49,618 nucleotides of DNA from Chthoniobacterales bacterium (GTDB taxonomy: Bacteria > Verrucomicrobiota > Verrucomicrobiia > Chthoniobacterales > JAATET01). Numbering within the stretch: position 1 is the stretch's first letter; each line of letters begins with the position of its first letter. The stretch spans positions 1 to 49,618 of the forward strand of contig DATCRI010000057.1 of assembly GCA_036569045.1 (NCBI GenBank), read 5' to 3'. The translations under genes and the position numbers were made by a program. A model generated the notes under the pieces. The model did not search any database, was not told the DNA's origin, and saw nothing but the letters and a program-made list of their open reading frames with translations. Below are positions 1 through 7,392 of the stretch, in pieces.

Positions 1-396
1 GCCGACGACACCACGAGCAACATCGTCTCGAAGTCGATCAGCATCGGCAGCGGCCAGGCCACTTACCGCGGCCTCGTCGACATCCCGCCGCACCGCAAGG
101 GCTGCAAGAACAACACCGAGTGCGACGCGCTCCTCATCAACACGCACAGCCGCACGGACACGTATCCCGCGATCGTCGCCCGCGGCAACGCGAACGCCAC
201 CCAGCACGAGGCCAGCGTCAGCAAGGTCAGCGCCGAGCAGATTTTCTACATGCAGCAGCGCGGCCTGACCGAGGGCCAGGCGATGAGCCTTGCCGTCAAC
301 GGCTTCGTGAACGACCTCGTCCGCGAGTTCCCCATGGAATACTCCGTCGAGCTCAAGCGCCTCATCGACCTTGAGATGGAAGGCAGCGTCGGCTGA
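1..396 (+). CDS. sufB: SufB, Fe-S cluster assembly scaffold (3' end only)
   Basis: The reading frame is open from the first base of the window and ends at TGA 394-396, so only the last 131 residues are visible. They match the C-terminal beta-helix and helical tail of SufB, the scaffold subunit of the SufBCD complex on which Fe-S clusters form. Family-typical segments are visible: RGLVDIPP, a Cys in NTECDALLI (the cysteine region needed for cluster assembly in SufB), [16 protein letters not shown] and the final [18 protein letters not shown]. The stop lies 19 bases before the sufD start, consistent with one suf operon; sufC and the rest of the operon would lie to the left, outside the window. 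Confidence 0.93.
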   Translation, partial: ADDTTSNIVSKSISIGSGQATYRGLVDIPPHRKGCKNNTECDALLINTHSRTDTYPAIVARGNANATQHEASVSKVSAEQIFYMQQRGLTEGQAMSLAVNGFVNDLVREFPMEYSVELKRLIDLEMEGSVG

Positions 397-415
397 TTCC
401 CGCCTCGTTCTTCAC

Positions 416-1723
416 ATGATTTCCGCACCCGAAATGCCCGAAAGCACCGTCGCGCCCCCGAGCGCCTTCCCCGCCTGGTTCCAGGCCGAACAAGCCGCCG
501 CCCTGGCGGAATACGAGTCCACCCCCGCGCCGACCCGCCGCGACGAAGCCTGGCGTTTCGCCAACCTCAAGGCGCTCGACCTCTCCGCGTTTGTCCCGGC
601 CCCGCCCGTCGCGAGCGAAGGCAAGCTCATCACCGCCTCCACGGGTCTCGGCGGCTTGGATTCGAACCCCGGCGGGGGTTGCGCCGCCCGCCTGATCTTC
701 GGCAACGACACGCTCGTTCACCGCGAGGCCGCCAGCCTTCCGGAAGGCGTGATCGTCAAGCCGCTCGCCGAGGCCGCAACGGAAAACGAAGCGCTCTTCC
801 GCGAGTATTTCATGGCGCTGCCCGTCGAGCTCGGCTCGCACAAATACGCCCAGCTCCACAAGGCCCGCCTCGCGGGCGGCGTGCTCGTCTACGTGCCGAA
901 AAACGTCGAGGTCGCCCTGCCGATCGAAATTTTCCACTGGGTCGAGGGAGAGAACAGCTCCGTCTTCCCGCACACGCTCATCGTCCTCGGCGACAACGCG
1001 AAGGCCACCGTCGTCGACCACTTCAAATCCGCCGACGGCGCCCGCGCCTTCGCCTGCGGCATCAACGACTTCCACCTCGCCCGCGGCGCGCAGCTCACCT
1101 ACGTCGCCGTGCAGGATTGGAGCCGCGATACCCTCGCATTCCACCTCAACTCCACCCTCGTCGGCCGTGACGCGAGCGCCACGGCGCTGCTCGAGAACTT
1201 CGGCGGCGCCTACGTCCGCGGCGAATCCTTCAGCAGGCTCGCCGGAGAGGGCTCCCGCAGCATCATGCTTTCGATGAATCCGCTGGACGGCACCCGTTTC
1301 ATCGACCAGCGCACGCTCCAGGACCACGTCGCGCCGAACACCTTCAGCGACCTCCTCTATCGCAACGCTCTCGACGATAAGTCACAGGCCATCTTCGCCG
1401 GTCTCATCCGCCCCGGCGTCGGCGCGGCCCGCACCGACGGCTACCAGAAGATGGAAAACCTCATGCTCAGCGAGGACGCCATCGCCCACGGCATGCCCGG
1501 TTTGGAAATTCTCACCGACGACGTTCGCTGCACCCACGGCGCGACCAGCGGCGGCGTGAGCCCCGACGAACTCTTCTACATGCAGGCCCGCGGCATCTCC
1601 GAAAACCAGGGCCGGCGACTCATCGTGGCCGGCTTCTTCAATTCGCTCCTCGAGCGCATCGAGGACGAAGCCCTTCGCGCGAAACTCGCCGCCGCGCTCG
1701 CCCAGCGATTCGGGATTTCCTGA
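416..1723 (+). CDS. sufD: SufD, Fe-S cluster assembly protein
   Basis: This 435-residue protein is SufD, partner of SufB and SufC in Fe-S cluster assembly in the cytoplasm. The N-terminus has the family's helical segment (DEAWRFANLKAL), the middle is beta-helical, and the C-terminal part has CTHGATSGG with His374, the position of the conserved SufD histidine near the SufB interface, followed by DELFYMQARGIS as in SufB. ATG 416 was chosen because it follows the sufB stop by 19 bases; an in-frame ATG at 434 is an alternative, and the frame also opens upstream inside sufB, which I discount. A strong intrinsic terminator follows, so it is probably the last gene of the operon. Confidence 0.93.
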   Translation: MISAPEMPESTVAPPSAFPAWFQAEQAAALAEYESTPAPTRRDEAWRFANLKALDLSAFVPAPPVASEGKLITASTGLGGLDSNPGGGCAARLIFGNDTLVHREAASLPEGVIVKPLAEAATENEALFREYFMALPVELGSHKYAQLHKARLAGGVLVYVPKNVEVALPIEIFHWVEGENSSVFPHTLIVLGDNAKATVVDHFKSADGARAFACGINDFHLARGAQLTYVAVQDWSRDTLAFHLNSTLVGRDASATALLENFGGAYVRGESFSRLAGEGSRSIMLSMNPLDGTRFIDQRTLQDHVAPNTFSDLLYRNALDDKSQAIFAGLIRPGVGAARTDGYQKMENLMLSEDAIAHGMPGLEILTDDVRCTHGATSGGVSPDELFYMQARGISENQGRRLIVAGFFNSLLERIEDEALRAKLAAALAQRFGIS

Positions 1724-1750
1724 ATCGCTCGCTCAATCTGGCAATCATGA

Positions 1751-1783
1751 CGGCCGCGGATTTTCCGCGGCCGTTTCTTTTTT
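1751..1783 (+). terminator. Intrinsic terminator after sufD
   Basis: A 10-bp GC-rich stem (CGGCCGCGGA and TCCGCGGCCG) closes a short T loop and is followed by TTTCTTTTTT. It sits 27 bases after the sufD stop and would end the suf transcript. Confidence 0.88.
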
Positions 1784-1997
1784 GGGATTCCGCCCTTGGA
1801 GGGTGACGACACAGTTTCGTTCCAAATCATCGGCAAAATGGTTGTTCGTGCCGTGATGACCACCTGATTTCAGACCTCGATTTCGTGGAAAAGCGGAGCT
1901 TTCTCTCTGTCATGGGTTTCTCTCTCAAGGAATATGCAAAAAGGGATTGCCTTATCGCTCATTTATTGCAAATGTGATTTCGGTTCAAAAATCCCCG

Positions 1998-2537
1998 ATG
2001 AAAACTTATTTCCTCCCCGCTTTTCTCGTAGGTGTTGTCCTCTGTCTTGCCGCCGCTCCGGCCGGCGTGGCCGCAAAAGTCACACCCTCCGAATTCAAGG
2101 GGCAGCTCAATGTCGCGCTGGGAAATAAAAAGGGCTCTGCGGCCTACAACAAAGGGGCGAAGTTTTTCCAGAAAACCCTCCGCGATAAGCGGAACAAAAA
2201 ATACGCGTCGAAATACGCCAACTTTTTGACCAAGGCCATGCGCGGCGGACGCGTCAAAATCGCCCTGCTGGGCCGCGCGACGAACACCTTCACGAAGGGC
2301 CTGCTCGCCGGCTATTTCTCTGGGAAGTCGTTCGACCTCTACGACAAGGAATACAACAAGGCCTTCACGAAGCTCGTGAAACCGCTCCCGCTTTCCCAGA
2401 AGACGGTCGCCACATCCCAGGCTCTCTATAACACGATCAAAACCTACTCGGCCCGCAAAGGTGTCGGTCAGGACGAAGTGTTCGCGTATTACATGACGGT
2501 TGATACGAAGAATCGCCTTCCCGAGCCGGTTTCGTAA
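1998..2537 (+). CDS. Exported lysine-rich protein, first of a tandem pair
   Basis: This 179-residue protein has no function I can name. ATG 1998 is chosen because it gives a clean signal peptide: MKTYFLPAFL, a hydrophobic core and an AxA-type cleavage site near APAGVAA-KV (about residue 26). Starts further upstream would only add a non-hydrophobic extension. The mature part is helical and rich in Lys and Ala (KGSAAYNKGAKFF, DKRNKKYASKYANFL). It matches the next gene along the whole length: YNKAFT, TSQALYNTIK and the ending in YYMTVDTKN line up with YNKALT, TSQAIYNSIK and YYTADVQKN. The pair looks like a recent tandem duplication. It is probably periplasmic or outer-membrane associated; the basic charge could favour binding to anionic polymers, which is inference. 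Confidence 0.8.
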   Translation: MKTYFLPAFLVGVVLCLAAAPAGVAAKVTPSEFKGQLNVALGNKKGSAAYNKGAKFFQKTLRDKRNKKYASKYANFLTKAMRGGRVKIALLGRATNTFTKGLLAGYFSGKSFDLYDKEYNKAFTKLVKPLPLSQKTVATSQALYNTIKTYSARKGVGQDEVFAYYMTVDTKNRLPEPVS

Positions 2538-2553
2538 GTTTTCGCACAATCAA

Positions 2554-2598
2554 GCCAACGCAACGAATCTGTGTGAATCACAAATTCGTTGCGTTGGC
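2554..2598. repeat. Long perfect inverted repeat between the tandem paralogs
   Basis: Arms GCCAACGCAACGAAT (2554-2568) and ATTCGTTGCGTTGGC (2584-2598) are perfectly complementary over 15 bp. The 15-base centre has a further TGTG/CACA pairing. It starts 17 bases after the upstream stop. No T tract follows, so it may be an RNA-stabilising or attenuating hairpin, or a protein-binding palindrome, rather than a standard intrinsic terminator. Confidence 0.7.
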
Positions 2599-2667
2599 GT
2601 GCGATTAATTACTGGACAACTCTGCGCGCCAAATCTAGTTCATGGACGTTACTTACAAACACTCGCA

Positions 2668-3210
2668 ATGAACTCGAATTTGCTCAAAGCCGTTGCGGCG
2701 ATCGCTCTTGCAGTGGTTGCCACCTCCCCCCTGGCCCGGGCTGCGGAAGTTTCCGTCGCCGACTTTAAAACCGAGGTCCAGGCAAAGATTGGAACCAAGA
2801 CCGGACTCAAGGCTGCGAACGCGGCAGCGAGCTACTATGGCAAGGTTCTCAAGGACAAAGACAACAAGAAAAACGCGGACAAATACGCGAAGGCCCTTAT
2901 CAAGGCTTTGAAGAAGCCATCGCTCAAGGGCGTCGGTGCTGGTGACAGCGTAAATGCCTGCGTCAAGCAGCTGATCAAGGGGTATTTCAAGGGTCTCAAG
3001 CTGGATATCAACGACAAGACCTACAACAAGGCTCTGACGACCATTCTGAAGGGTTTGCCTTCGACGGCCAAGACTGCGGTCACTTCTCAGGCGATCTATA
3101 ACTCGATCAAGGCCGGCTTCTCGAAGTCGTATAACACGGATCAGATTTACTCTTACTACACCGCTGACGTTCAGAAGAACGTGGGTAACATTCCTCCTCC
3201 GAATTCTTAA
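2668..3210 (+). CDS. Exported lysine-rich protein, second of a tandem pair
   Basis: This 180-residue protein is a paralog of the gene just upstream and has no recognised function. ATG 2668 starts a typical signal peptide (MNSNLLKAV, a hydrophobic stretch, then SPLARAAEV, cleavage near residue 26). The frame is open further upstream across the inverted repeat, but those residues do not look like a leader. The mature region is very Lys/Ala-rich (KVLKDKDNKKNADKYAKALIKALKK) and ends NIPPPNS. The two copies share spacing and motifs throughout. A strong terminator lies 22 bases downstream. No clear Shine-Dalgarno sequence precedes the start. Confidence 0.82.
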   Translation: MNSNLLKAVAAIALAVVATSPLARAAEVSVADFKTEVQAKIGTKTGLKAANAAASYYGKVLKDKDNKKNADKYAKALIKALKKPSLKGVGAGDSVNACVKQLIKGYFKGLKLDINDKTYNKALTTILKGLPSTAKTAVTSQAIYNSIKAGFSKSYNTDQIYSYYTADVQKNVGNIPPPNS

Positions 3211-3231
3211 AACGAAGGATCAACTCTCTTC

Positions 3232-3263
3232 AAAGCGCCGATCGAAAGATCGGCGCTTTTTTT
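3232..3263 (+). terminator. Intrinsic terminator after the exported pair
   Basis: A 12-bp perfect stem AAAGCGCCGATC / GATCGGCGCTTT closes a GAAA tetraloop and runs into a T tract (up to 3263). It lies between this gene and the convergent dnaJ-like gene, so it may work on both strands. Confidence 0.92.
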
Positions 3264-3311
3264 GTCTGGAATTTCCATTGCTTGCGGCAACGTGCGCACG
3301 CAGGGTGATTT

Positions 3312-4265
3312 CTACTCGCTTCCTTCGACGTGTCGGAGCTGCTCCCAGAGTGCTCTTTGCTTGTCGGAGACCCGGGTCGGTAATTTCACCGAAATCACGA
3401 CGAAGAGGTCGCCGGAGGAGGCGTCACTCTTGGGAAGTCCTTTGCCGCCCAAACGAAGCTTCTGTCCGTCCTGAGAGCCCGCGGGAATTTTGAGTTTTCC
3501 CCGGCCGCTGAGGGTTTGGATCTCGGCCTCTCCTCCCAGCACGCATTTCCATGCGGGAACCGGGATCTCCCGGTAAAGGTCGCTGCCTTCCACGTCGTAA
3601 TCCGGGTGCTTCTGGAGCTTGATGCGCAGAAAGAGATCGCCTGCGCTTCCGCCGGCTGCGCCGGCGCTGCCCTGCCCGGCGAGGCGGATGCGCTGCCCTT
3701 CCCGCACGCCTTTCGGAATCTTGACGGTGTAGGTTTGCGTTTCCGGAGAATCGCCCCGGCGAAACGAAATCTGCCGGGTTGAGCCATGAAACGCTTCCTC
3801 GAGCGTGACGAGGATGTCAGCCTCGATGTCGCCGCCGCGCTGCGGGCCGGGATCGAACCCGCCGGAGCGAAAGCCGCCCCCGCGGCGGGCGCCGAACATC
3901 TGCTCGAAAAAGTCGCTGAAGCCCGTGCCGCCGAACTCGAAATCGACGCCCTCATCGGTGCGGAAGCCGCCGCGACCGGCGCCGCCGGGAAATCCGCCCG
4001 CTTGCGACCATCCACCGCGCGGCATGCTGGCGCCGTGTTCCCAGTTCGCGCCGAATTCGTCGTATTTTCGGCGCTTTTCGGGATCGCCGAGCACTTCGTA
4101 GGCCTCGTTGACCTCCTTGAACTTTTCCTCGGCGGTCTTCTTGTCGGCGGCGGTGTCGGGATGAAATTTGCGCGCGAGTTTGCGGAAAGCGCTCTTGATT
4201 TCATCCTGGCTGGCGGTCTTCGCCACGCCGAGGGTCTGGTAATAATCGCGATACTGAACGGCCAT
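3312..4265 (-). CDS. CbpA-type DnaJ (Hsp40) co-chaperone
   Basis: This 317-residue protein is a type II J-domain co-chaperone that stimulates DnaK. The J domain covers about residues 5-70, with the HPD motif at 35-37 and KYDEFG at its end. A Gly/Phe/Arg-rich linker follows (about 75-135, with GGFPGG, GGFRSGGF). Two C-terminal substrate-binding beta domains follow (ILVTLEEAFHG, TQTYTVKIPKGV, GDLFLRIKLQKH, LGGEAEIQTLSG). The CxxCxGxG zinc-finger repeats of DnaJ itself are missing, which points to the CbpA/DjlA-like class. It is monocistronic here and convergent with the exported pair; serS is transcribed divergently 163 bases away. Confidence 0.92.
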   Translation of the reverse strand: MAVQYRDYYQTLGVAKTASQDEIKSAFRKLARKFHPDTAADKKTAEEKFKEVNEAYEVLGDPEKRRKYDEFGANWEHGASMPRGGWSQAGGFPGGAGRGGFRTDEGVDFEFGGTGFSDFFEQMFGARRGGGFRSGGFDPGPQRGGDIEADILVTLEEAFHGSTRQISFRRGDSPETQTYTVKIPKGVREGQRIRLAGQGSAGAAGGSAGDLFLRIKLQKHPDYDVEGSDLYREIPVPAWKCVLGGEAEIQTLSGRGKLKIPAGSQDGQKLRLGGKGLPKSDASSGDLFVVISVKLPTRVSDKQRALWEQLRHVEGSE

Positions 4266-4428
4266 GCGGTGAGAAATAGCAGGTTATGGCACCACGGATA
4301 ACACGGATGAAGCGGATGGCAAAAGCGCGCTTGAGCCGCTTCGTGAGATTACGATTGCGCCTCCGCGCCTTTTTATCCGTGCGATCCGTGCGATCCGTGG
4401 TTGAATTTTCGTTCCGTTAATCCGTCCC

Positions 4429-5697
4429 ATGCTCGACATCCGTCTCATTCGCGAACAACCCGACGAAGTCAAAACGCGCCTCGCCAGCCGCGGGGCGGAT
4501 TTGTCTGCCGACATCGACGCCGTTCTCGCATGCGACCGCGATCGCCGCGCGAGCGAAACCGAGCTCCAGCAGCTGCTCGCGGATCGCAAGCGGCTGAGCA
4601 AGGAGATCGGCATGCTGCGGTCGCGCGGAGAGGATTCCTCGGCGATCGAGGCCGAGGTGAAGAGCTTCGGGGACCGGATGGATGCGTTGAATCGCGTCGC
4701 CACGGAGCTGGACGAGAAACAGCGCGGCATCCTGCTGGGCATTCCCAATCTCCCCGCTGCGGATGTGCCGGCGGGCGCCAACGCTGACGCGAATCCCGTG
4801 GTGCGCGAGTGGGGGCGGAAACCCGCGCTGGAGCGCACCGAGGATCACGTCGCCATCGGCGCGCGGCTTGGCCTCTTCGATTTCGAACTCGCGACGAAGA
4901 TCAGCGGCAGCGGCTTCGTTTGCTACACCGGCGCGGGGGCACGGCTCGAGCGCGCGCTCATCAATTTTCTGCTCGATCTTCACACTGGCGAACACGGTTA
5001 CCGCGAGGTGATTCCGCCGCTTCTCGTGCGGCCGGAGATGCTCGTCGGCACCTCGCAGCTGCCGAAATTTGCCGACCAGCTTTATCACAGCGGCGAGGAC
5101 GATGTTTATCTCGTGCCGACCGCGGAAGTGCCGGTGACGAACCTGGAAAATGGGGAACTCAAGGCGCTCGCCGACCTGCCGATCCGGTATGCGGCCTACA
5201 CGCCCTGTTTCCGCCGGGAGGCCGGCGCGGCGGGACTCGGCACGCGCGGGCTCATTCGCCTGCACCAGTTCGACAAGGTCGAGCTCGTGAAAATCACGAC
5301 GCCGGAGAATTCCGCGGCGGAGCTGGAAGCGCTCACGGCCGACGCGGAGAAGGTGCTCCAGCTTCTCGGGCTGCACTATCGCGTGATCGAGCTGTGCACC
5401 GGCGACCTCGGCTTTGGCTCGCAGAAGACCTACGACATCGAAGTCTGGTCGCCCGGGCAGCAGGGCTACCTCGAGGTTTCGAGTTGCTCGAATTTCGGCG
5501 ATTACCAGGCGCGGCGCATGAACGTGCGCTTCAAGGATGCCGATGGGAAGAACCGCTTCTGCCACACGCTCAACGGCTCCGGCACCGCTCTCGCGCGGCT
5601 TTACGTCGCGCTCATCGAGAGCGGCCTGCAACCAGACGGCTCGATCCTTTTGCCCGAGCCACTCCATCGCTATTTTGGAAGCGATCGCATCGGGTGA
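4429..5697 (+). CDS. serS: Seryl-tRNA synthetase
   Basis: This 422-residue class II synthetase charges tRNA-Ser with serine. The N-terminal long-helix tRNA-binding arm covers about residues 1-105 (LLADRKRLSKEIG). The catalytic domain has motif 2 at CFRREAGAAG (260-269), then RGLIRLHQFDKVE, and motif 3 at LNGSGTALAR (381-390). The serine pocket segment VPTAEVPVTN (228-237) is also present. Length and layout are normal for bacterial SerRS. Its last codons overlap the proposed start of tilS, so the two are probably coupled. Confidence 0.97.
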   Translation: MLDIRLIREQPDEVKTRLASRGADLSADIDAVLACDRDRRASETELQQLLADRKRLSKEIGMLRSRGEDSSAIEAEVKSFGDRMDALNRVATELDEKQRGILLGIPNLPAADVPAGANADANPVVREWGRKPALERTEDHVAIGARLGLFDFELATKISGSGFVCYTGAGARLERALINFLLDLHTGEHGYREVIPPLLVRPEMLVGTSQLPKFADQLYHSGEDDVYLVPTAEVPVTNLENGELKALADLPIRYAAYTPCFRREAGAAGLGTRGLIRLHQFDKVELVKITTPENSAAELEALTADAEKVLQLLGLHYRVIELCTGDLGFGSQKTYDIEVWSPGQQGYLEVSSCSNFGDYQARRMNVRFKDADGKNRFCHTLNGSGTALARLYVALIESGLQPDGSILLPEPLHRYFGSDRIG

Positions 5698-6643
5698 TCC
5701 GTTCCTCGCGGATCTGAAGGCGGCGCTTTCCGGCCCAAAGCGCGCGCTCGTCGCCGTCTCGGGCGGCCGCGATTCCGTCGCCCTGTTGCATGGTCTGCAC
5801 GCGCTCGGTTGGAAGAAGCTGACCGTGGTGCATCTCGACCACCAGTTGCGTGGCCGGGTCTCGCGGGCGGATGCGAAGTTCGTCGAGCGGCTGGCTGCGA
5901 AGCTGGGACTTCGCTGCGTGTCTGGTCGGGCCGATGTGCGCGGCTATGCGGCCGAACGCGGGATTTCGATCGAGACGGCGGCGCGCGAGCTGCGGCACGT
6001 GCTGCTGGCCGGCGTGGCGCGGGGTGAACGGTGCCGCGACGTGTTTCTCGCCCACCACGCGGAAGATCAGGTCGAGACGTGCCTGTTCAATTTCCTGCGC
6101 GGCAGCGGCGCCGCCGGGCTGGCCGGAATGCGAGTCGAGACGACGCTCGAGCTCGGCTCCGTGAGGTTGCATGTGCGTCGACCGATGCTGAAAATTCGCC
6201 GGGCGGCGATCGACGCGTTTCTCTCCTCCCGCCGGATTCGCTGGCGTGAGGACGCGAGCAACCGAAGCCCGGAGCATACGCGGAACCGTCTGCGCATCCG
6301 CATCCTGCCCGCGCTGGCGGAGGAATTTGGGCCGTCGTTTTCCGACGCGATCCTGCGGGCGGCAGAGATCCTGGCGGTCGAGGAAGACTGGATGCGCGGG
6401 GAGGTGGAACGCGTCGATGTTTCGGGCGACCTGACCGTGCGCGACCTTGCTGCCGCGCCGCTCGCGCTGCGCCGCCGCGTAGTTCGGGCGTGGCTGGACG
6501 CCGCGGGCGTAGCGGATGTGGGATTCGCCGAAACGGAGCGGGTGCTCACGTTGCTCGATCCCGCCGGGCCGGCAAAAATCAATCTCCCCGGCGGACGCCA
6601 CGCCCGCCGGCGACAGGGGGAAATCTTTCTGGAGCCGAGATGA
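5675..6643 (+). CDS. tilS: tRNA(Ile)-lysidine synthase
   Basis: TilS modifies C34 of tRNA-Ile(CAU) to lysidine so that it reads AUA. The PP-loop ATP-binding motif SGGRDS sits at residues 29-34, followed by VVHLDHQLRG, SIETAARELRH and FLAHHAEDQVETCLFNFLRGSG, all characteristic. The motif HTRNRLRIRILPAL (NRxRxxxLP-type) is also present. The protein is about 322 residues, shorter than E. coli TilS because the last C-terminal domain is reduced. There is no ATG near the conserved N-terminus; the best start is TTG 5675, which overlaps serS by 23 bases. The upstream open frame inside serS is not credible protein. The end overlaps the next gene by 4 bases. Confidence 0.92.
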   Translation: MEAIASGDPFLADLKAALSGPKRALVAVSGGRDSVALLHGLHALGWKKLTVVHLDHQLRGRVSRADAKFVERLAAKLGLRCVSGRADVRGYAAERGISIETAARELRHVLLAGVARGERCRDVFLAHHAEDQVETCLFNFLRGSGAAGLAGMRVETTLELGSVRLHVRRPMLKIRRAAIDAFLSSRRIRWREDASNRSPEHTRNRLRIRILPALAEEFGPSFSDAILRAAEILAVEEDWMRGEVERVDVSGDLTVRDLAAAPLALRRRVVRAWLDAAGVADVGFAETERVLTLLDPAGPAKINLPGGRHARRRQGEIFLEPR

Positions 6644-7353
6644 AGTTTCGCGGGGCCTTGCGGCGAGCAGCGGAAGCGGCGCGCGAGAATTTTCTGCCCG
6701 GGCTCGTGCTGTGGGCGCTGATGCTCGTTTTTCTGGCGCTCTATTTCTGGAACGACGGCACGCGGGAGTTCCTCGGGCACGTGGCGGAGTTCAAGCAGCG
6801 CTCGGGCTATGTCTTCGCCTTTGTTTCATATGTCATCGTGGCGGCGCTGCTGCCAGAGCTGATGCGGATTGTCTTCTTCCAGCGCGGCCGGCCGATGGCG
6901 CGGAATCTGGCAAATTTCCTGACAGCGGCGCCGATGTGGGGATTGCTCGGGATGTCCGTCGATCTCCTGTATCGGCTGCAGGTCGTCTGGTTCGGTGCGG
7001 GCAGCGATCTCGGCACCATCCTCTGCAAGATGGCGGTCGATCAGTTCCTTTATTCGCCGTTTTTCAGCGCGCCGGTGATCGTGGGCTGGCTCTTCTGGCG
7101 CGATGCGGGATTCCGGGGCGATGCCTTCCGGCGGATGTTCACGGGGGATTTCGTTTTCGATCGAATTTTTCCGATCGTGGTGGCGGGTTGGTGTGTGTGG
7201 ATTCCGGGCGTGAGTCTCGTTTACTTCATGCCGTCGGCGCTGCAGTTGCCGACCGCCGTCACCATTCAGATCTTTTGGGTGCTCATCATCACCACGCTTG
7301 CCGAGCGGAAGGGTGCGCCTCCCCCGGCCGACTTGCCGCCGGCATTCACCTGA
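6640..7353 (+). CDS. Polytopic membrane protein resembling Mpv17/PMP22
   Basis: This 237-residue protein starts at ATG 6640, overlapping the tilS stop by 4 bases (ATGA). It has about five or six hydrophobic segments: near residues 18-38, 53-78, 90-112, 127-150, 170-195 and 200-220. The segment order resembles the Mpv17/PMP22 family: a DQFLYSPFF element, then a W-x(4)-P helix (WCVWIPGVSLVYFMP) and a closing aromatic helix (IFWVLIITTLAE). That family is mainly known from mitochondria and peroxisomes, with bacterial members less common. The match is by eye and partial: the expected W-x-PxQ-xxNF is changed. A neutral label would be uncharacterised inner-membrane protein. Confidence 0.6.
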   Translation: MKFRGALRRAAEAARENFLPGLVLWALMLVFLALYFWNDGTREFLGHVAEFKQRSGYVFAFVSYVIVAALLPELMRIVFFQRGRPMARNLANFLTAAPMWGLLGMSVDLLYRLQVVWFGAGSDLGTILCKMAVDQFLYSPFFSAPVIVGWLFWRDAGFRGDAFRRMFTGDFVFDRIFPIVVAGWCVWIPGVSLVYFMPSALQLPTAVTIQIFWVLIITTLAERKGAPPPADLPPAFT

Positions 7354-7392
7354 CCCGGCCGTGTCGTCACGGTCGCTCCGAGGCGGCTCCCG

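Noticed and set aside
362-1327. 321-residue minus-strand frame over sufD
   Set aside because: It has random composition; SufD on the plus strand is certain.
4417-5667. 416-residue minus-strand frame over serS
   Set aside because: It is a shadow of serS with no domain features.
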